NCBI RefSeq assembly: GCF_000739915.1
Contig: NZ_BBJT01000003.1
Coordinates: forward strand, 682,001-746,000
Length of the DNA stretch: 64,000 bases
Direction: 5' to 3'
Origin: Paenibacillus chitinolyticus NBRC 15660
GTDB taxonomy: Bacteria; Bacillota; Bacilli; Paenibacillales; NBRC-103111
Positions 25,401 to 32,747 of the stretch are shown in pieces (the first letter of the stretch is position 1; every line of letters starts with the position of its first letter). The notes beneath the pieces were generated by a model. It saw nothing but the letters and a program-made list of their open reading frames with translations. It searched no databases and was not told the DNA's origin. The position numbers and the translations under genes are program-made.

Positions 25401-26099
25401 TCCCGGGTCAAACCGGCCGTTGCCGAAACCTTTGATCATGCCGGTCAGCAGGGCGAGCCCGCGGGACAAGCTGCGCATGATCCAGTACATGATCCCTAGG
25501 CCGATGACCAGAGCAGCAACCGTCAGCAGAATCGTCAAGAGCAGCGTTTTGCTGTTGGAAGCTTTAAATTCGTTAATCCCTTTTTGTACGTTATCGTCCA
25601 GATATTGCGTTAAATGATCCACGCTCTCTGTTACCTGATCTTGATAGCTAACGCCGATATCGGTTCTCAGTTTGTTCGCTTCCGCTACCTTGCCGTTGTC
25701 ATAAAGCTCGATCGCCTGATTCAGGTAGGACATAAAATTTTCGGTGCTTTTGACCGTCTCATAGGTAAGCTGCTTCTCCACATCCGAATCGGCGGATTTT
25801 TGGAGAGCGGCCACCCCTTCTTTCAGCTTCTCTTTGTAAGTGTTCGCTTTAGCCAGGTTTTCCTTGGCTCCCGGCTGATTAGGATCTGAGTTAAGCAGCA
25901 GATTCGCCATATATTTGGCGATCGAATTGACGTCCGAGCGGGCCGTGTAGGCCAACCGTGTCTTGTTAAAACGGTTGACAAACGCGCTATCGAGGCTCTC
26001 GTCGATACTGCTTATCCGAGTCGTCCCGATTCCCGCCAGCACGAACATCAAGATAAACAAAAGCCCGAAACCCGCCATGAGCTTTGTTGATATTTTCAT
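22422..26099 (-). CDS. Large hybrid histidine kinase (4HB sensor-HAMP-GAF-HK-3xREC), RsbK-like
   Basis: A 1225-residue membrane kinase. Approximate domains: membrane helix 8-28, extracytoplasmic helical bundle 30-185, membrane helix 187-208, HAMP 208-262, GAF 285-430, long Q/E-rich coiled coil 435-540, HisKA with SHELRTPLNS near 553, HATPase 655-775 (NLLSNAFKF, DTGIGIAEE, GGTGLGLSI), a proline/alanine linker, then three receiver domains at about 840-955, 960-1085 and 1105-1222, each with its phosphoacceptor aspartate. The membrane-HAMP-GAF-kinase-REC order matches Bacillus cereus RsbK, the sensor for SigB activation, though this protein has two extra receivers. It is second in the operon after the REC-PP2C gene. 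Confidence 0.88.
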   Translation of the reverse strand: MKISTKLMAGFGLLFILMFVLAGIGTTRISSIDESLDSAFVNRFNKTRLAYTARSDVNSIAKYMANLLLNSDPNQPGAKENLAKANTYKEKLKEGVAALQKSADSDVEKQLTYETVKSTENFMSYLNQAIELYDNGKVAEANKLRTDIGVSYQDQVTESVDHLTQYLDDNVQKGINEFKASNSKTLLLTILLTVAALVIGLGIMYWIMRSLSRGLALLTGMIKGFGNGRFDPGYRVEVTTTDEFGKVAEVFNVMADDLEELMHNERTFNKQNEDQAWLKSNVANMSMLLQDQTNMHDLTNSFISEASRMIGATFGAVYLLEREGMRTRLVLSSAYAFDKDPEDNLLPEFALGQGLVGQAAADGRRIMVQDEVDTYLTIQSSFGQLDAKYLVVEPVVSEEEVGAVVEFAGLKMLSENELDLLEQLTENLAVSIGRIRSRERVEELLRMSQALTEELQSQSEELISQQEELRTSNEKLEEQTKALKASEELLQSQQEELEQNNEELLRKTKQLQTQVQETELANRQIEEAKEALEKQAFELAMASKYKSEFLANMSHELRTPLNSMLILSQMLAENKDSNLYDKQVEYAETIHSSGSDLLKLINDVLDLSKVEAGKVEVQAEYVLVPDIMETIQRSFEQVARKKALGFEITIDSGVPRMLYTDSMRLEQILRNLLSNAFKFTSQGSVLLHVYPVKEGEPQIAFSVKDTGIGIAEEKQQIIFEAFQQADGTTSRQFGGTGLGLSISKQLAGLLGGTIEICSREGEGSTFTLFIPHRKYSERVGGSAEAAAAGQEQQALPLPDAPAVPQLPAPAPVPVKPVPKAAQREVEDDRGSITENDKVLLIVEDDVHFMNVLVDMARSRGFKALVAMQGDIGLQMAKEYKPDGIILDIQLPIVDGWSILVQLKNNAETRHIPVHVMSVVDEVHQGLSMGAIAYMRKPSSKDVLEQAFIELEGFIDQNLRKLLLVEDDPVQMNNLIELIRHDDVLIEVATTADEAIVKLRERHFDCMVLDIGLADHSAFDLLERIKAEEELRRLPIVIYTEKEYDKKDEMRLKKYAESIIIKNVKSPERLLDETALFLHRVEETLPEEKKRILQRLHSSEAVFAGKKVLLVDDDIRNVFALSNLLEGYNMKVLFAETGRQALSILEKEPDLDLVLMDIMMPEMDGYEAMKEIRSMPQFDNLPIIALTAKAMRDDREKCIRAGASDYITKPINNDQLMSLIRVWLFK

Positions 26100-26148
26100 A
26101 TAAAACTTCCCTCTCCCCTTTATTCCTTTCTCTGTAAACGGTCCATCC

Positions 26149-27288
26149 TCAAGGAATATCGATCCAGATCAGACAAATATCATCCATGTGATTGTTTTGG
26201 ACCTCTTCGTCCAGCAGTTCGTCCACTACCGCGTGAAGTCCCATATCCCCTTTTTGCTGAACAGCCGTGATAAGGCGCGTCGGCAGCTCCGTCTCGGCCT
26301 CTTCTATTTCCTCGAGAAGTCCGTCGGTATAAAGCAGAATCCGTGATTTTCCCGTGTAAGTGATCCGACCGGGCTTGATATCCATTTCCTCGAAAAAACC
26401 GACCGCACAGGTTCCGTTCGCAAGGGGGATCGCCTTACCGCTGTCGTTCATAAGAAAGCCCGGCGGGTGGCCGGCATTTACGTAGTCGATGGTTTTGTTC
26501 TTCGTATCTACCAGCATATAAATCGCCGTGAAATAATAGTTCAAATGATTCTGGTCGTTATGCAGCCGGTTCATATACCGGTTCAGTTCGGCAATTACAA
26601 GCTCCGGCGTCACAAACTTAGTAATCGTATCCCGGAGGACCGAGGAGATAAACATGCAGACGAGCGACGAAGAAATGCCGTGACCCATAATGTCCAGCAG
26701 CATAACCCCGTAACGGTCTTCGTCTATGGGATACCAGTTGTACAAATCTCCCGCAAGCTCATAAGAAGGATTGTAGTACGCTTCGATTCGGATTTTCTCG
26801 GTTTCGATCGGCAGGCTGAGTACGCTGCTCTGCACGTTTTTCGCCAATTGCAGCTCGGAACGAATCCGCTTGTCGTTCTCTTTGTGCCAGTCTTTCTCGT
26901 ATTTGAGCCGCAGGGCGGATTTAATCCGGGCTACCAGCTCGATTTTGTTGATAGGCTTGGTTACGTAATCGATCGCTCCCGCTTCCAAAGCCTCCGCCAG
27001 TTTAATGGAATCTCCCATGGCCGTGATGATAATAATCGGAATGTCTTTCAGTTCTTCGATTTGCTGCAATTTTTTGCAGGCTTCGATCCCGTCGATTTCC
27101 GGCATCATCAGGTCCATCAAAATCAAATCGATTTGTAAATCCGAGGAACTCGGATTGTCGATTTTCAACATGTCAAACAGTTCCATAGCAGAAGAAGCGC
27201 GGTGCATATTAGAGTAGCCCGCGCTTTTCAATATTTTTTCGATCACAATAAGATTGACCGGATTATCGTCTACAATCATGATGCTCAT
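26149..27288 (-). CDS. REC-PP2C serine phosphatase, RsbY-like
   Basis: A 379-residue protein: an N-terminal receiver domain (1-120; IVDDN, phosphoacceptor in LILMDLMMPE, VTKPI), a short helical linker, and a C-terminal SpoIIE/RsbU-type PP2C domain (about 165-379) with metal-binding motifs AGDLYNWY, DIMGHG, NAGHPPG, YTDGLLE and DDICLI. This is the layout of Bacillus cereus RsbY, which dephosphorylates RsbV once its receiver is phosphorylated by RsbK. It is first in the four-gene signalling operon (AAAAGGAG before ATG). The target RsbV is 11 kb away, so the link is inferred. Confidence 0.88.
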   Translation of the reverse strand: MSIMIVDDNPVNLIVIEKILKSAGYSNMHRASSAMELFDMLKIDNPSSSDLQIDLILMDLMMPEIDGIEACKKLQQIEELKDIPIIIITAMGDSIKLAEALEAGAIDYVTKPINKIELVARIKSALRLKYEKDWHKENDKRIRSELQLAKNVQSSVLSLPIETEKIRIEAYYNPSYELAGDLYNWYPIDEDRYGVMLLDIMGHGISSSLVCMFISSVLRDTITKFVTPELVIAELNRYMNRLHNDQNHLNYYFTAIYMLVDTKNKTIDYVNAGHPPGFLMNDSGKAIPLANGTCAVGFFEEMDIKPGRITYTGKSRILLYTDGLLEEIEEAETELPTRLITAVQQKGDMGLHAVVDELLDEEVQNNHMDDICLIWIDIP

Positions 27289-27302
27289 TCCATGTTCTCC
27301 TT

Positions 27303-27540
27303 TTATAGTGGAATTCTTCTGTCCGTGATTCCTTGATCTACTTGGGAGTATTTTGTAACCAAAGCCGCCCGCGTCCGCTTTCTTACCGCAGCATCGGGTA
27401 AAGCCGAAACGCGTCGGTCTGGGGGGATATATCGACTACCGCACACTTTGTCTCCCGTCGGTATCGCCAGAGATTGACGTGCGCCTGAAAATAAAGGTAG
27501 CTGCATATCTATCCTATTATATAAAATATCCTATTTAAAA
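27303..27540. other. Gene-free region upstream of the signalling operon
   Basis: About 240 bp without a credible gene. On the minus strand a TATAAT box (near 27516) begins an AT-rich stretch, followed by GC-rich sequence with no riboswitch I recognise. A GTTTCG-N16-CGGTAA near 27384-27411 resembles a SigB promoter but the spacing is poor. The region probably carries the operon promoter and leader. Confidence 0.35.
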
Positions 27541-27613
27541 GTAACCCCGAAAACGACTCTTGAATCAGGAAAGATTTGATAGTTCATATACAGGCAAATT
27601 TGTCAATAGTTTT

Positions 27614-27639
27614 GTTTCAGCGAAAAGGAGGGCGGTTAA
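27614..27639 (+). promoter_or_regulatory. SigB-type promoter of the YflT-family gene
   Basis: GTTTCA (27614-27619), 14-nt spacer, GGTTAA (27634-27639); one mismatch to the -10 consensus. The predicted transcript has a leader of about 98 nt. Confidence 0.55.
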
Positions 27640-27743
27640 TAAGAGTCATGAACGACAGGCAAACAACCTGAACAACGAAGTCGCCGCGGCATCAGCAATA
27701 AGACAAGAAAGCTGCGGCTTAAACGATAAGGAGGAGAATGAAT

Positions 27744-28181
27744 ATGGAAACCAAAGTGAGACTTGCAGCTAACGAAGAACAAGCCCTGCGCGAGGTGAAA
27801 AATTTGCAGGCGGAAGGCTTTAATCTGGATGAAATTTACGTAATGACACATGATAACGACCGTACCGAAGGCGTTGCGGAAATGACGAATACGAATGAAG
27901 TCGGTGTAGCGGAGGAAGGCTTGATGACGGCCGCCGCCAACCTGTTCCGTTCGAAAGGCGATAAGCTCCGTGCCAAAATGGAATCGCTCGGCCTGAGCTC
28001 TTCCGAAGCGGATACCTATGAGAAGGAGCTTGACCGCGGTAAAATCCTTGTCATCGCTTATGCGGACCGCGACGGCGACGGCTATCCTCACGACGGACGT
28101 CTTCGCGGAGAGGAAACGACGCTCCCGCCTACGGGCATTTACATGAGCGGCCGCGATAATCAGAACAGCAATCTGTTCTAA
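27744..28181 (+). CDS. YflT-domain general stress protein
   Basis: A 145-residue soluble protein with the YflT (GSP17M-type) domain: LAANEEQALREVKNLQAEGF at the start, the central helix of LFRSKGDKLRAKMESLGL, and EKELDRGKILVIA followed by an acidic/arginine tail. B. subtilis YflT is heat- and SigB-induced. The start at 27744 leaves 9 nt to AAGGAGG; the ATG at 27738 would leave only 3. A SigB-type promoter lies upstream. It is homologous in layout to the gene at 18308. Confidence 0.85.
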   Translation: METKVRLAANEEQALREVKNLQAEGFNLDEIYVMTHDNDRTEGVAEMTNTNEVGVAEEGLMTAAANLFRSKGDKLRAKMESLGLSSSEADTYEKELDRGKILVIAYADRDGDGYPHDGRLRGEETTLPPTGIYMSGRDNQNSNLF

Positions 28182-28289
28182 TTAAGGCAGGCAGAATGAG
28201 GCCGTGAGGCCATACATGTACAGCCGTTAACGTACTTGCACACGACCGTACCCATATAAAAATACTATCGTTTTAAAGGAGGGTTTCTC

Positions 28290-28454
28290 ATGTTAAAATG
28301 GGCTATGATTTTTCTGATCATCGCGATCGTAGCGGGTATTTTCGGATTCTTCGGAATCGTCAGCGCCGCTGCCGGCATCGCCAAAGTCCTTTTCTTCCTG
28401 TTCCTCATCCTGTTCGTTATTACACTGATAACAGGTCGAAGATCTTCCGTCTGA
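28290..28454 (+). CDS. DUF1328-type small membrane protein
   Basis: A 54-residue hydrophobic protein with two membrane helices ([20 protein letters not shown] and [17 protein letters not shown]) joined by a GIVSAAAGI turn, and a short basic tail (GRRSSV). This matches DUF1328/YtjA-type proteins, which are often stress-linked. AAAGGAGGG precedes the ATG. It follows the YflT-family gene on the same strand (108-nt gap) and ends at a strong terminator. Confidence 0.78.
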   Translation: MLKWAMIFLIIAIVAGIFGFFGIVSAAAGIAKVLFFLFLILFVITLITGRRSSV

Positions 28455-28506
28455 CGCCGGATTCCGGTTTGCATCCAACAACCCTTTTCCATTAAAAGGG
28501 AACGAT

Positions 28507-28545
28507 AAAAACGCAGTCCTTCATCTCGAGGGACTGCGTTTTTTG
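28507..28545. terminator. Bidirectional terminator
   Basis: ACGCAGTCC pairs with GGACTGCGT and is flanked by AAAA and TTTTTT. It serves the DUF1328 gene and the convergent nitrilase-family gene. Confidence 0.82.
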
Positions 28546-28554
28546 GCGTTCGCT

Positions 28555-29370
28555 TTATTCGTATACGGCAGGCCGACGGTCGGCGAATACCGGAATTTTA
28601 CCGCGTACGGAGGCCACCTCGGCCAAATCGACTTCGGCGAAAATGATTTCTTCCTCTTCCCCGCCCTCGGCCAGCACCTGCCCCCAAGGATCAATCACCA
28701 TGGAATGACCGAAGAATGAGGTTCCCTTGCTTTCTCCAACCCGGTTGCAGGAAACGACGATCATCTGATTCTCGATGGCGCGCGCCATCAGAAGAGTGCG
28801 CCAATGATGAAGCCGCGGATGCGGCCACTCAGCGGGCACGAAGAGCATCTGCGCCCCGTCCAGAGCGAGCTTGCGGGTAAGCTCCGGGAACCGGATGTCG
28901 TAACAGATTACGGCTGCGGCCGGAATCCCATCCAGATCGAAACTGCCCCTTTGACTGCCGGCGGCAAGGCTCAAATGCTCGTCCATCAGCTGGAACAGAT
29001 GAATTTTGGAATATTCGAGAATCTCCTCACCGTTCCGGTTAAATCCGTAGACGGTGTTTTTAACTTCCTCGCCCTTCTTCTCCGCTACGGAGCCTCCGAT
29101 AATATGTACCCCATGCTCTTTGGCAAAAGAGCCGAGCATGTCCCGGGTTATACGGCCCTCCGGGTCGGCAAGCTCATGAATCCGGTCCAGGGCATACCCC
29201 GTGTTCCACATTTCGGGAAGCACGATAATGTCCGGTTTTTGCGCGCCGCCGACCGCTTCCAGAAGAAGCTGCTCTACTTTCCGCCGGTTTATTTCCGGCT
29301 CTCCGATTGTAATATCCATCTGAATAAGCGCAAGACGGACTCTGTTCGGAAACGATTGCTGATTATCCAC
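28555..29370 (-). CDS. mtnU: Nitrilase-family omega-amidase (MtnU-like)
   Basis: A 271-residue carbon-nitrogen hydrolase. The catalytic triad is visible: E in LPEMWNTGY, K in YSKIHLFQL and C in VICYDIRFPEL. MtnU of Bacillus is an omega-amidase that hydrolyses the amide of 2-oxo acids formed when glutamine is the amino donor in methionine salvage. The mtnE aminotransferase, its functional partner, lies 1.6 kb away on the other strand and mtnWXB lie further along, which supports this reading. A general nitrilase-family amidase is the alternative. AGGAGGTGCTC lies before the ATG. Confidence 0.82.
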   Translation of the reverse strand: MDNQQSFPNRVRLALIQMDITIGEPEINRRKVEQLLLEAVGGAQKPDIIVLPEMWNTGYALDRIHELADPEGRITRDMLGSFAKEHGVHIIGGSVAEKKGEEVKNTVYGFNRNGEEILEYSKIHLFQLMDEHLSLAAGSQRGSFDLDGIPAAAVICYDIRFPELTRKLALDGAQMLFVPAEWPHPRLHHWRTLLMARAIENQMIVVSCNRVGESKGTSFFGHSMVIDPWGQVLAEGGEEEEIIFAEVDLAEVASVRGKIPVFADRRPAVYE

Positions 29371-29581
29371 CTGAGCACCTCCTAAATTAGTCTGCCGGGT
29401 AAGTCAGTCTGCTTTTATGATAGAGGATCGTCCCCCATAGATCAATTCTTTTCTTCCCGTCCTGCTTAGGGCAAAAAGGGACCGAACTCTCTTTCGTCAA
29501 ACCATTCGGAAGGAAAATCCTGGTCCCGCGGCGAAATTCATGTTCAACCATCCAATCACGTAGCGATAAGGAGAGATACCC

Positions 29582-30865
29582 ATGAATTCGTCCCGACCTC
29601 TCAGCAGAAGAAAGCTGCTGGCCGCACTCGGCGCGGCTGGAGCCGTTATGGCTGCCGGTTCGCTTCCTTCCGCGGTCAAAGCGCGCGGAGCGGAAACGCT
29701 TATCCATAACGTAAAAGAATACGGCGCCCTGGGGCAGGGCTCCTACGGCGACACGGACTCCGCCGGGATTCAGAGCGCCGTTCACGCAGCCGCTCAGACC
29801 GGCGGCATCGTCTACATACCCGCGGGCCGGTATATCCTGACCAAGCCGGTTCAGCTGAAAAGCGGCATACGGATTATGGGAGCGGGGATCAGTCTGACGA
29901 CCCTGACGGCTACCGCCGGCTGCGCTTTTACTTCCCTGCCGCCCGCATCGGATATCGAAATCGCCAGCCTCTCCTTCCACGGCGGCAGTGCGCCCGGTCC
30001 TGTCGCTTCACCAGTCGAAGACAGCATCATTTCTCTGCTGCAAGCGAGCCATGTCAGCATCACGGACTGCCGCTTTTTCACCTTGTCCAGTCCGGTCTTG
30101 CTCAGAAACTGCCACTCGTGCCGTGTCGATCACTGCGACTTCGAGCTTATTCTGGGCAACATACCGGGTAAACCGCATTACGGCACCGGCATTTACTGCA
30201 GCGGAGGCGAAGGCCACACCTTTTTCCGCAACACATTCAAGAGCGTAACGAACACAGCCGTGTATCTGGACGGAGGATGTTCCCGGTCGGTGATCCAATC
30301 CAATGACGTCACCTACATCGATCAGTACGCCTTCCTCGTCCAATCCGATCAGGCAGCCGAACCTGCCGCCCGGATTGATATTATTTACAACCGGATCACC
30401 AATCTGGATGCCGCCAAATCGGGGATAACCGCCATTCTGCTGAAACGCAATGTCTCCGGCTGTACCGTTTCCCACAATGAAATCACCGGTCTCGACGGGG
30501 ACGGCATCCGGTTGGAAGGCGATCAGGAGTCCGGCAAGCTCCAGCCCGCGGACCATACCCTTCACGGCAATGTGCTGAAAGGAATCAAAGGAAACGGAGT
30601 CGTGATCAGCAACGCGGTCCGTGCATCGGTTCACGGCGGAACGTTCCGCAATCTGGGCGCAAGCGGCATTCACATCGAATCGAGAGGGGAAACCGGTTCT
30701 CGCGAAACCGCGGCCAGCGGCAATCTGTTCAGCGGCTGCAAAACAGCCGGCATCCGGATTTCCGGCAAGAAAAGCACGGGCAGCCTGCTCTTCGGCAACG
30801 GAGGAACAGGCAACGGGCAGAATGTTCTCGACGAAGGAACGGGAACCGTTAAAGACAGCTTTTAA
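29582..30865 (+). CDS. Secreted right-handed beta-helix protein (pectate-lyase-3-like), Tat signal
   Basis: A 427-residue exported protein. The N-terminus has a twin-arginine motif (SRRKLLAALGAAG) followed by a hydrophobic stretch and an alanine-rich cleavage region, so it is probably exported folded. The mature part starts with VKEYGALGQGSYGDTDSAGIQSAV and GGIVYIPAGRYILTKP, the pectate-lyase-3 signature, and then repeating strands with N, G and V ladders typical of a parallel beta-helix. The catalytic residues cannot be assigned, so polysaccharide lyase, hydrolase and binding roles remain open. It is divergent from the mtnU-like gene. Confidence 0.8.
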   Translation: MNSSRPLSRRKLLAALGAAGAVMAAGSLPSAVKARGAETLIHNVKEYGALGQGSYGDTDSAGIQSAVHAAAQTGGIVYIPAGRYILTKPVQLKSGIRIMGAGISLTTLTATAGCAFTSLPPASDIEIASLSFHGGSAPGPVASPVEDSIISLLQASHVSITDCRFFTLSSPVLLRNCHSCRVDHCDFELILGNIPGKPHYGTGIYCSGGEGHTFFRNTFKSVTNTAVYLDGGCSRSVIQSNDVTYIDQYAFLVQSDQAAEPAARIDIIYNRITNLDAAKSGITAILLKRNVSGCTVSHNEITGLDGDGIRLEGDQESGKLQPADHTLHGNVLKGIKGNGVVISNAVRASVHGGTFRNLGASGIHIESRGETGSRETAASGNLFSGCKTAGIRISGKKSTGSLLFGNGGTGNGQNVLDEGTGTVKDSF

Positions 30866-30894
30866 ACGGACAATTCCGAGTGGTATACATCCTT

Positions 30895-30923
30895 TTGAAA
30901 TCATGATAAAGTAGGGGTAAATT
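30895..30923 (+). promoter_or_regulatory. Sigma-A-type promoter of mtnE
   Basis: TTGAAA (30895-30900), 17-nt spacer, TAAATT (30918-30923), about 56 nt before the mtnE start. There is no SAM riboswitch in this short leader. Confidence 0.4.
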
Positions 30924-30978
30924 TAGGATCATACCGGGTTTATCCCTAACGGATCAGCATGATGGAGGCAGTAAAATC

Positions 30979-32235
30979 ATGAACGAAAACCTACAAACCG
31001 GCCGGTCCACGCAGCCGGATCATAGCCAGTCCCCCTCAACGAACGCGCCTGTAAGACCTTTGCAGATCGAAGCGGCCAGCCGCATGGCAAGCCTGCCTTC
31101 GCAGTTTTTTGCGGGACTCGTCAAAAAAGCCAATGCCCAAATCGCTCAGGGGCATGATGTCATCAATCTCGGACAAGGGAATCCCGATCGTCCCACCCCT
31201 TCTCATATCGTAAAATCTCTTCAGGAATCCGCGGAGAACCCGCTGTACCACAAGTATCCGCCCTTCAGCGGGTACGGCTTCCTGAAAGAAGCGATTGCCG
31301 CACGCTACCGGGAGGATTACGGCGTCACCCTGGACCCGGAGACGGAAGTGGCGATTCTGTTCGGCGGCAAAACCGGACTCGTCGAAATCAGCCAATGCCT
31401 GCTGAATCCGGGAGACGTCTGCCTCGTGCCGGACCCGGGCTATCCCGATTACTGGTCGGGTGTAGCGCTAGCCGGCGCCGAAATGGCCTTCATGCCTTTG
31501 CGTGAGGACAACGCCTTCCTGCCGGATTACGGATCGTTGTCCGAGAACGACGTAAGACGCGCCAAACTTATGTTCATCAACTATCCGAACAACCCGACCG
31601 CTTCTACGGCTTCCGCAGCCTTCTACGACGAAACGATCGCTTTCGCCGCGAAGAACGGGATTGTCGTGGCCAGCGATTTCGCTTACGGCGCGATCGGATT
31701 CGACGGCGGCAGGCCCGTCAGTTTCCTCGAACGGCCGGGCGCCAAGGAAGTCGGCGTAGAGTTTTATACGCTTTCCAAAACCTACAACATGGCCGGGTGG
31801 AGAGTCGGGTTCGCGCTGGGCAACCCGGACATTATCCGCATCATCAATCTCATGCAGGATCATATGTACGTCTCCCTGTTCGGCGGGATACAAGCCGCTG
31901 CCGCCACCGCTTTGACCGCTCCCCAAGACTGCGTGCACGAGCTGAGAGCCGTCTACGAAAGCCGCCGCAATGCGCTTTTCGGCGCTCTGAACGAAATCGG
32001 CTGGGAAGCCAAACCTTCACAGGGGTCCTTCTTCGCCTGGCTTCCGGTGCCCCGCAAATACAGTTCGGCTGAATTCGCCGATCTGCTGCTGAACGAAGCC
32101 AAAGTCGTCGTGGCGCCCGGCATCGGATTCGGCACTCACGGGGAAGGGTACGTACGGCTCGGATTACTGACGGGTGAAGAACGCCTGCAAGAAGCTGTTC
32201 GTCGTATCGGCAAGCTTCATCTGTTCGACAAGTAA
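30979..32235 (+). CDS. mtnE: Methionine-salvage aminotransferase
   Basis: A 418-residue class I PLP aminotransferase that converts 2-oxo-4-methylthiobutyrate to methionine. The body is closely similar to B. subtilis MtnE as I recall it: LPSQFFAGLVKKANAQI, GHDVINLGQGNPDRPTPSHIV, NYPNNPT, the PLP lysine in YTLSKTYNMAGWRVGF, and RLGLLTGEERL. The first 30 residues (QTGRSTQPDHSQSPSTNAP...) are an extra low-complexity extension. mtnW-mtnX-mtnB of the same pathway follow after the inserted proBAC genes. An LL-diaminopimelate aminotransferase annotation would be a less specific alternative. Confidence 0.85.
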   Translation: MNENLQTGRSTQPDHSQSPSTNAPVRPLQIEAASRMASLPSQFFAGLVKKANAQIAQGHDVINLGQGNPDRPTPSHIVKSLQESAENPLYHKYPPFSGYGFLKEAIAARYREDYGVTLDPETEVAILFGGKTGLVEISQCLLNPGDVCLVPDPGYPDYWSGVALAGAEMAFMPLREDNAFLPDYGSLSENDVRRAKLMFINYPNNPTASTASAAFYDETIAFAAKNGIVVASDFAYGAIGFDGGRPVSFLERPGAKEVGVEFYTLSKTYNMAGWRVGFALGNPDIIRIINLMQDHMYVSLFGGIQAAAATALTAPQDCVHELRAVYESRRNALFGALNEIGWEAKPSQGSFFAWLPVPRKYSSAEFADLLLNEAKVVVAPGIGFGTHGEGYVRLGLLTGEERLQEAVRRIGKLHLFDK

Positions 32236-32288
32236 TCCGCAAATAATCCGCCGAAGCGGACCCGGTTCTCCTTCCCGGAGAGCCCTTC

Positions 32289-32317
32289 TTTACAACCGGC
32301 GGCACGCGTGCTATCCT
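32289..32317 (+). promoter_or_regulatory. Sigma-A-type promoter of the T-box leader and proBA
   Basis: TTTACA (32289-32294), 17-nt spacer, TATCCT (32312-32317). The predicted start is at about 32324, just before the T-box Stem I. Confidence 0.55.
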
Positions 32318-32323
32318 AGTAAG

Positions 32324-32634
32324 AAAACATCGAACGTTGTGATGGGAATAGTAAGGATTACCCGCTTTGCTTCAGAGAAAAGCTCCCCGGCTGAAAGAGC
32401 TTTGCAGCAGTTTTCCCGAACCCGCCCCGGAACGGTCAGCGACGAGCTGAACAGTCCCCTGCTGTTATCAGGGACAGAGATGGATGTGCATCTCGATCGG
32501 ACCTTGTTTATGTATGGCCCCTGTTCTCAACGGGTGCCGGCAGGTTCGCTCAGACGGCGCGTCAACCGAAGGTGGTACCGCGGAAGCCCAGGCTTTCGTC
32601 CTTACGAGGACGAGAGCCTTTTTTGCATTCTCCC
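32324..32634 (+). promoter_or_regulatory. T-box riboswitch, probably proline-specific, controlling proBA
   Basis: Canonical T-box elements in order: GATGGGAATAGTAAGG with the AGTA box of Stem I (32341-32356), the AGAGA bulge, a hairpin AAAGCTC/GAGCTTT (about 32379-32403), a GAA followed by CCC (32418-32423; CCC is a proline codon), the T-box proper GAAGGTGGTACCGCGG (32569-32584), and a terminator (AGGCTTTCGTCC ... GGACGAGAGCCTTTTTT, 32590-32625). The UGGU discriminator-binding stretch fits an A73CCA tRNA end. The leader senses uncharged tRNA and allows read-through into proB. Confidence 0.9.
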
Positions 32635-32747
32635 GTTCGGCTCATCCCTGCCGTCCTGCCCGCGTTCTTTTGAAGAAGGTACAGCAAGACCGGAATCAAT
32701 CGTAAACTAGACGGTCGTACGGACCGTTTTCCTAAGGAAGTGAAAAT

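Noticed and set aside
27384-27411. GTTTCG-N16-CGGTAA upstream of the REC-PP2C operon as a SigB promoter
   Set aside because: The spacer is two bases too long and the -10 is imperfect; kept only as a note.
27303-27506. 67-codon minus-strand frame upstream of the REC-PP2C gene
   Set aside because: No ribosome-binding site and arginine-rich composition without motif; better read as leader sequence.
32174-32710. 178-codon plus-strand frame between mtnE and proB
   Set aside because: It overlaps the mtnE end and the whole T-box leader; the conserved RNA elements explain the region.
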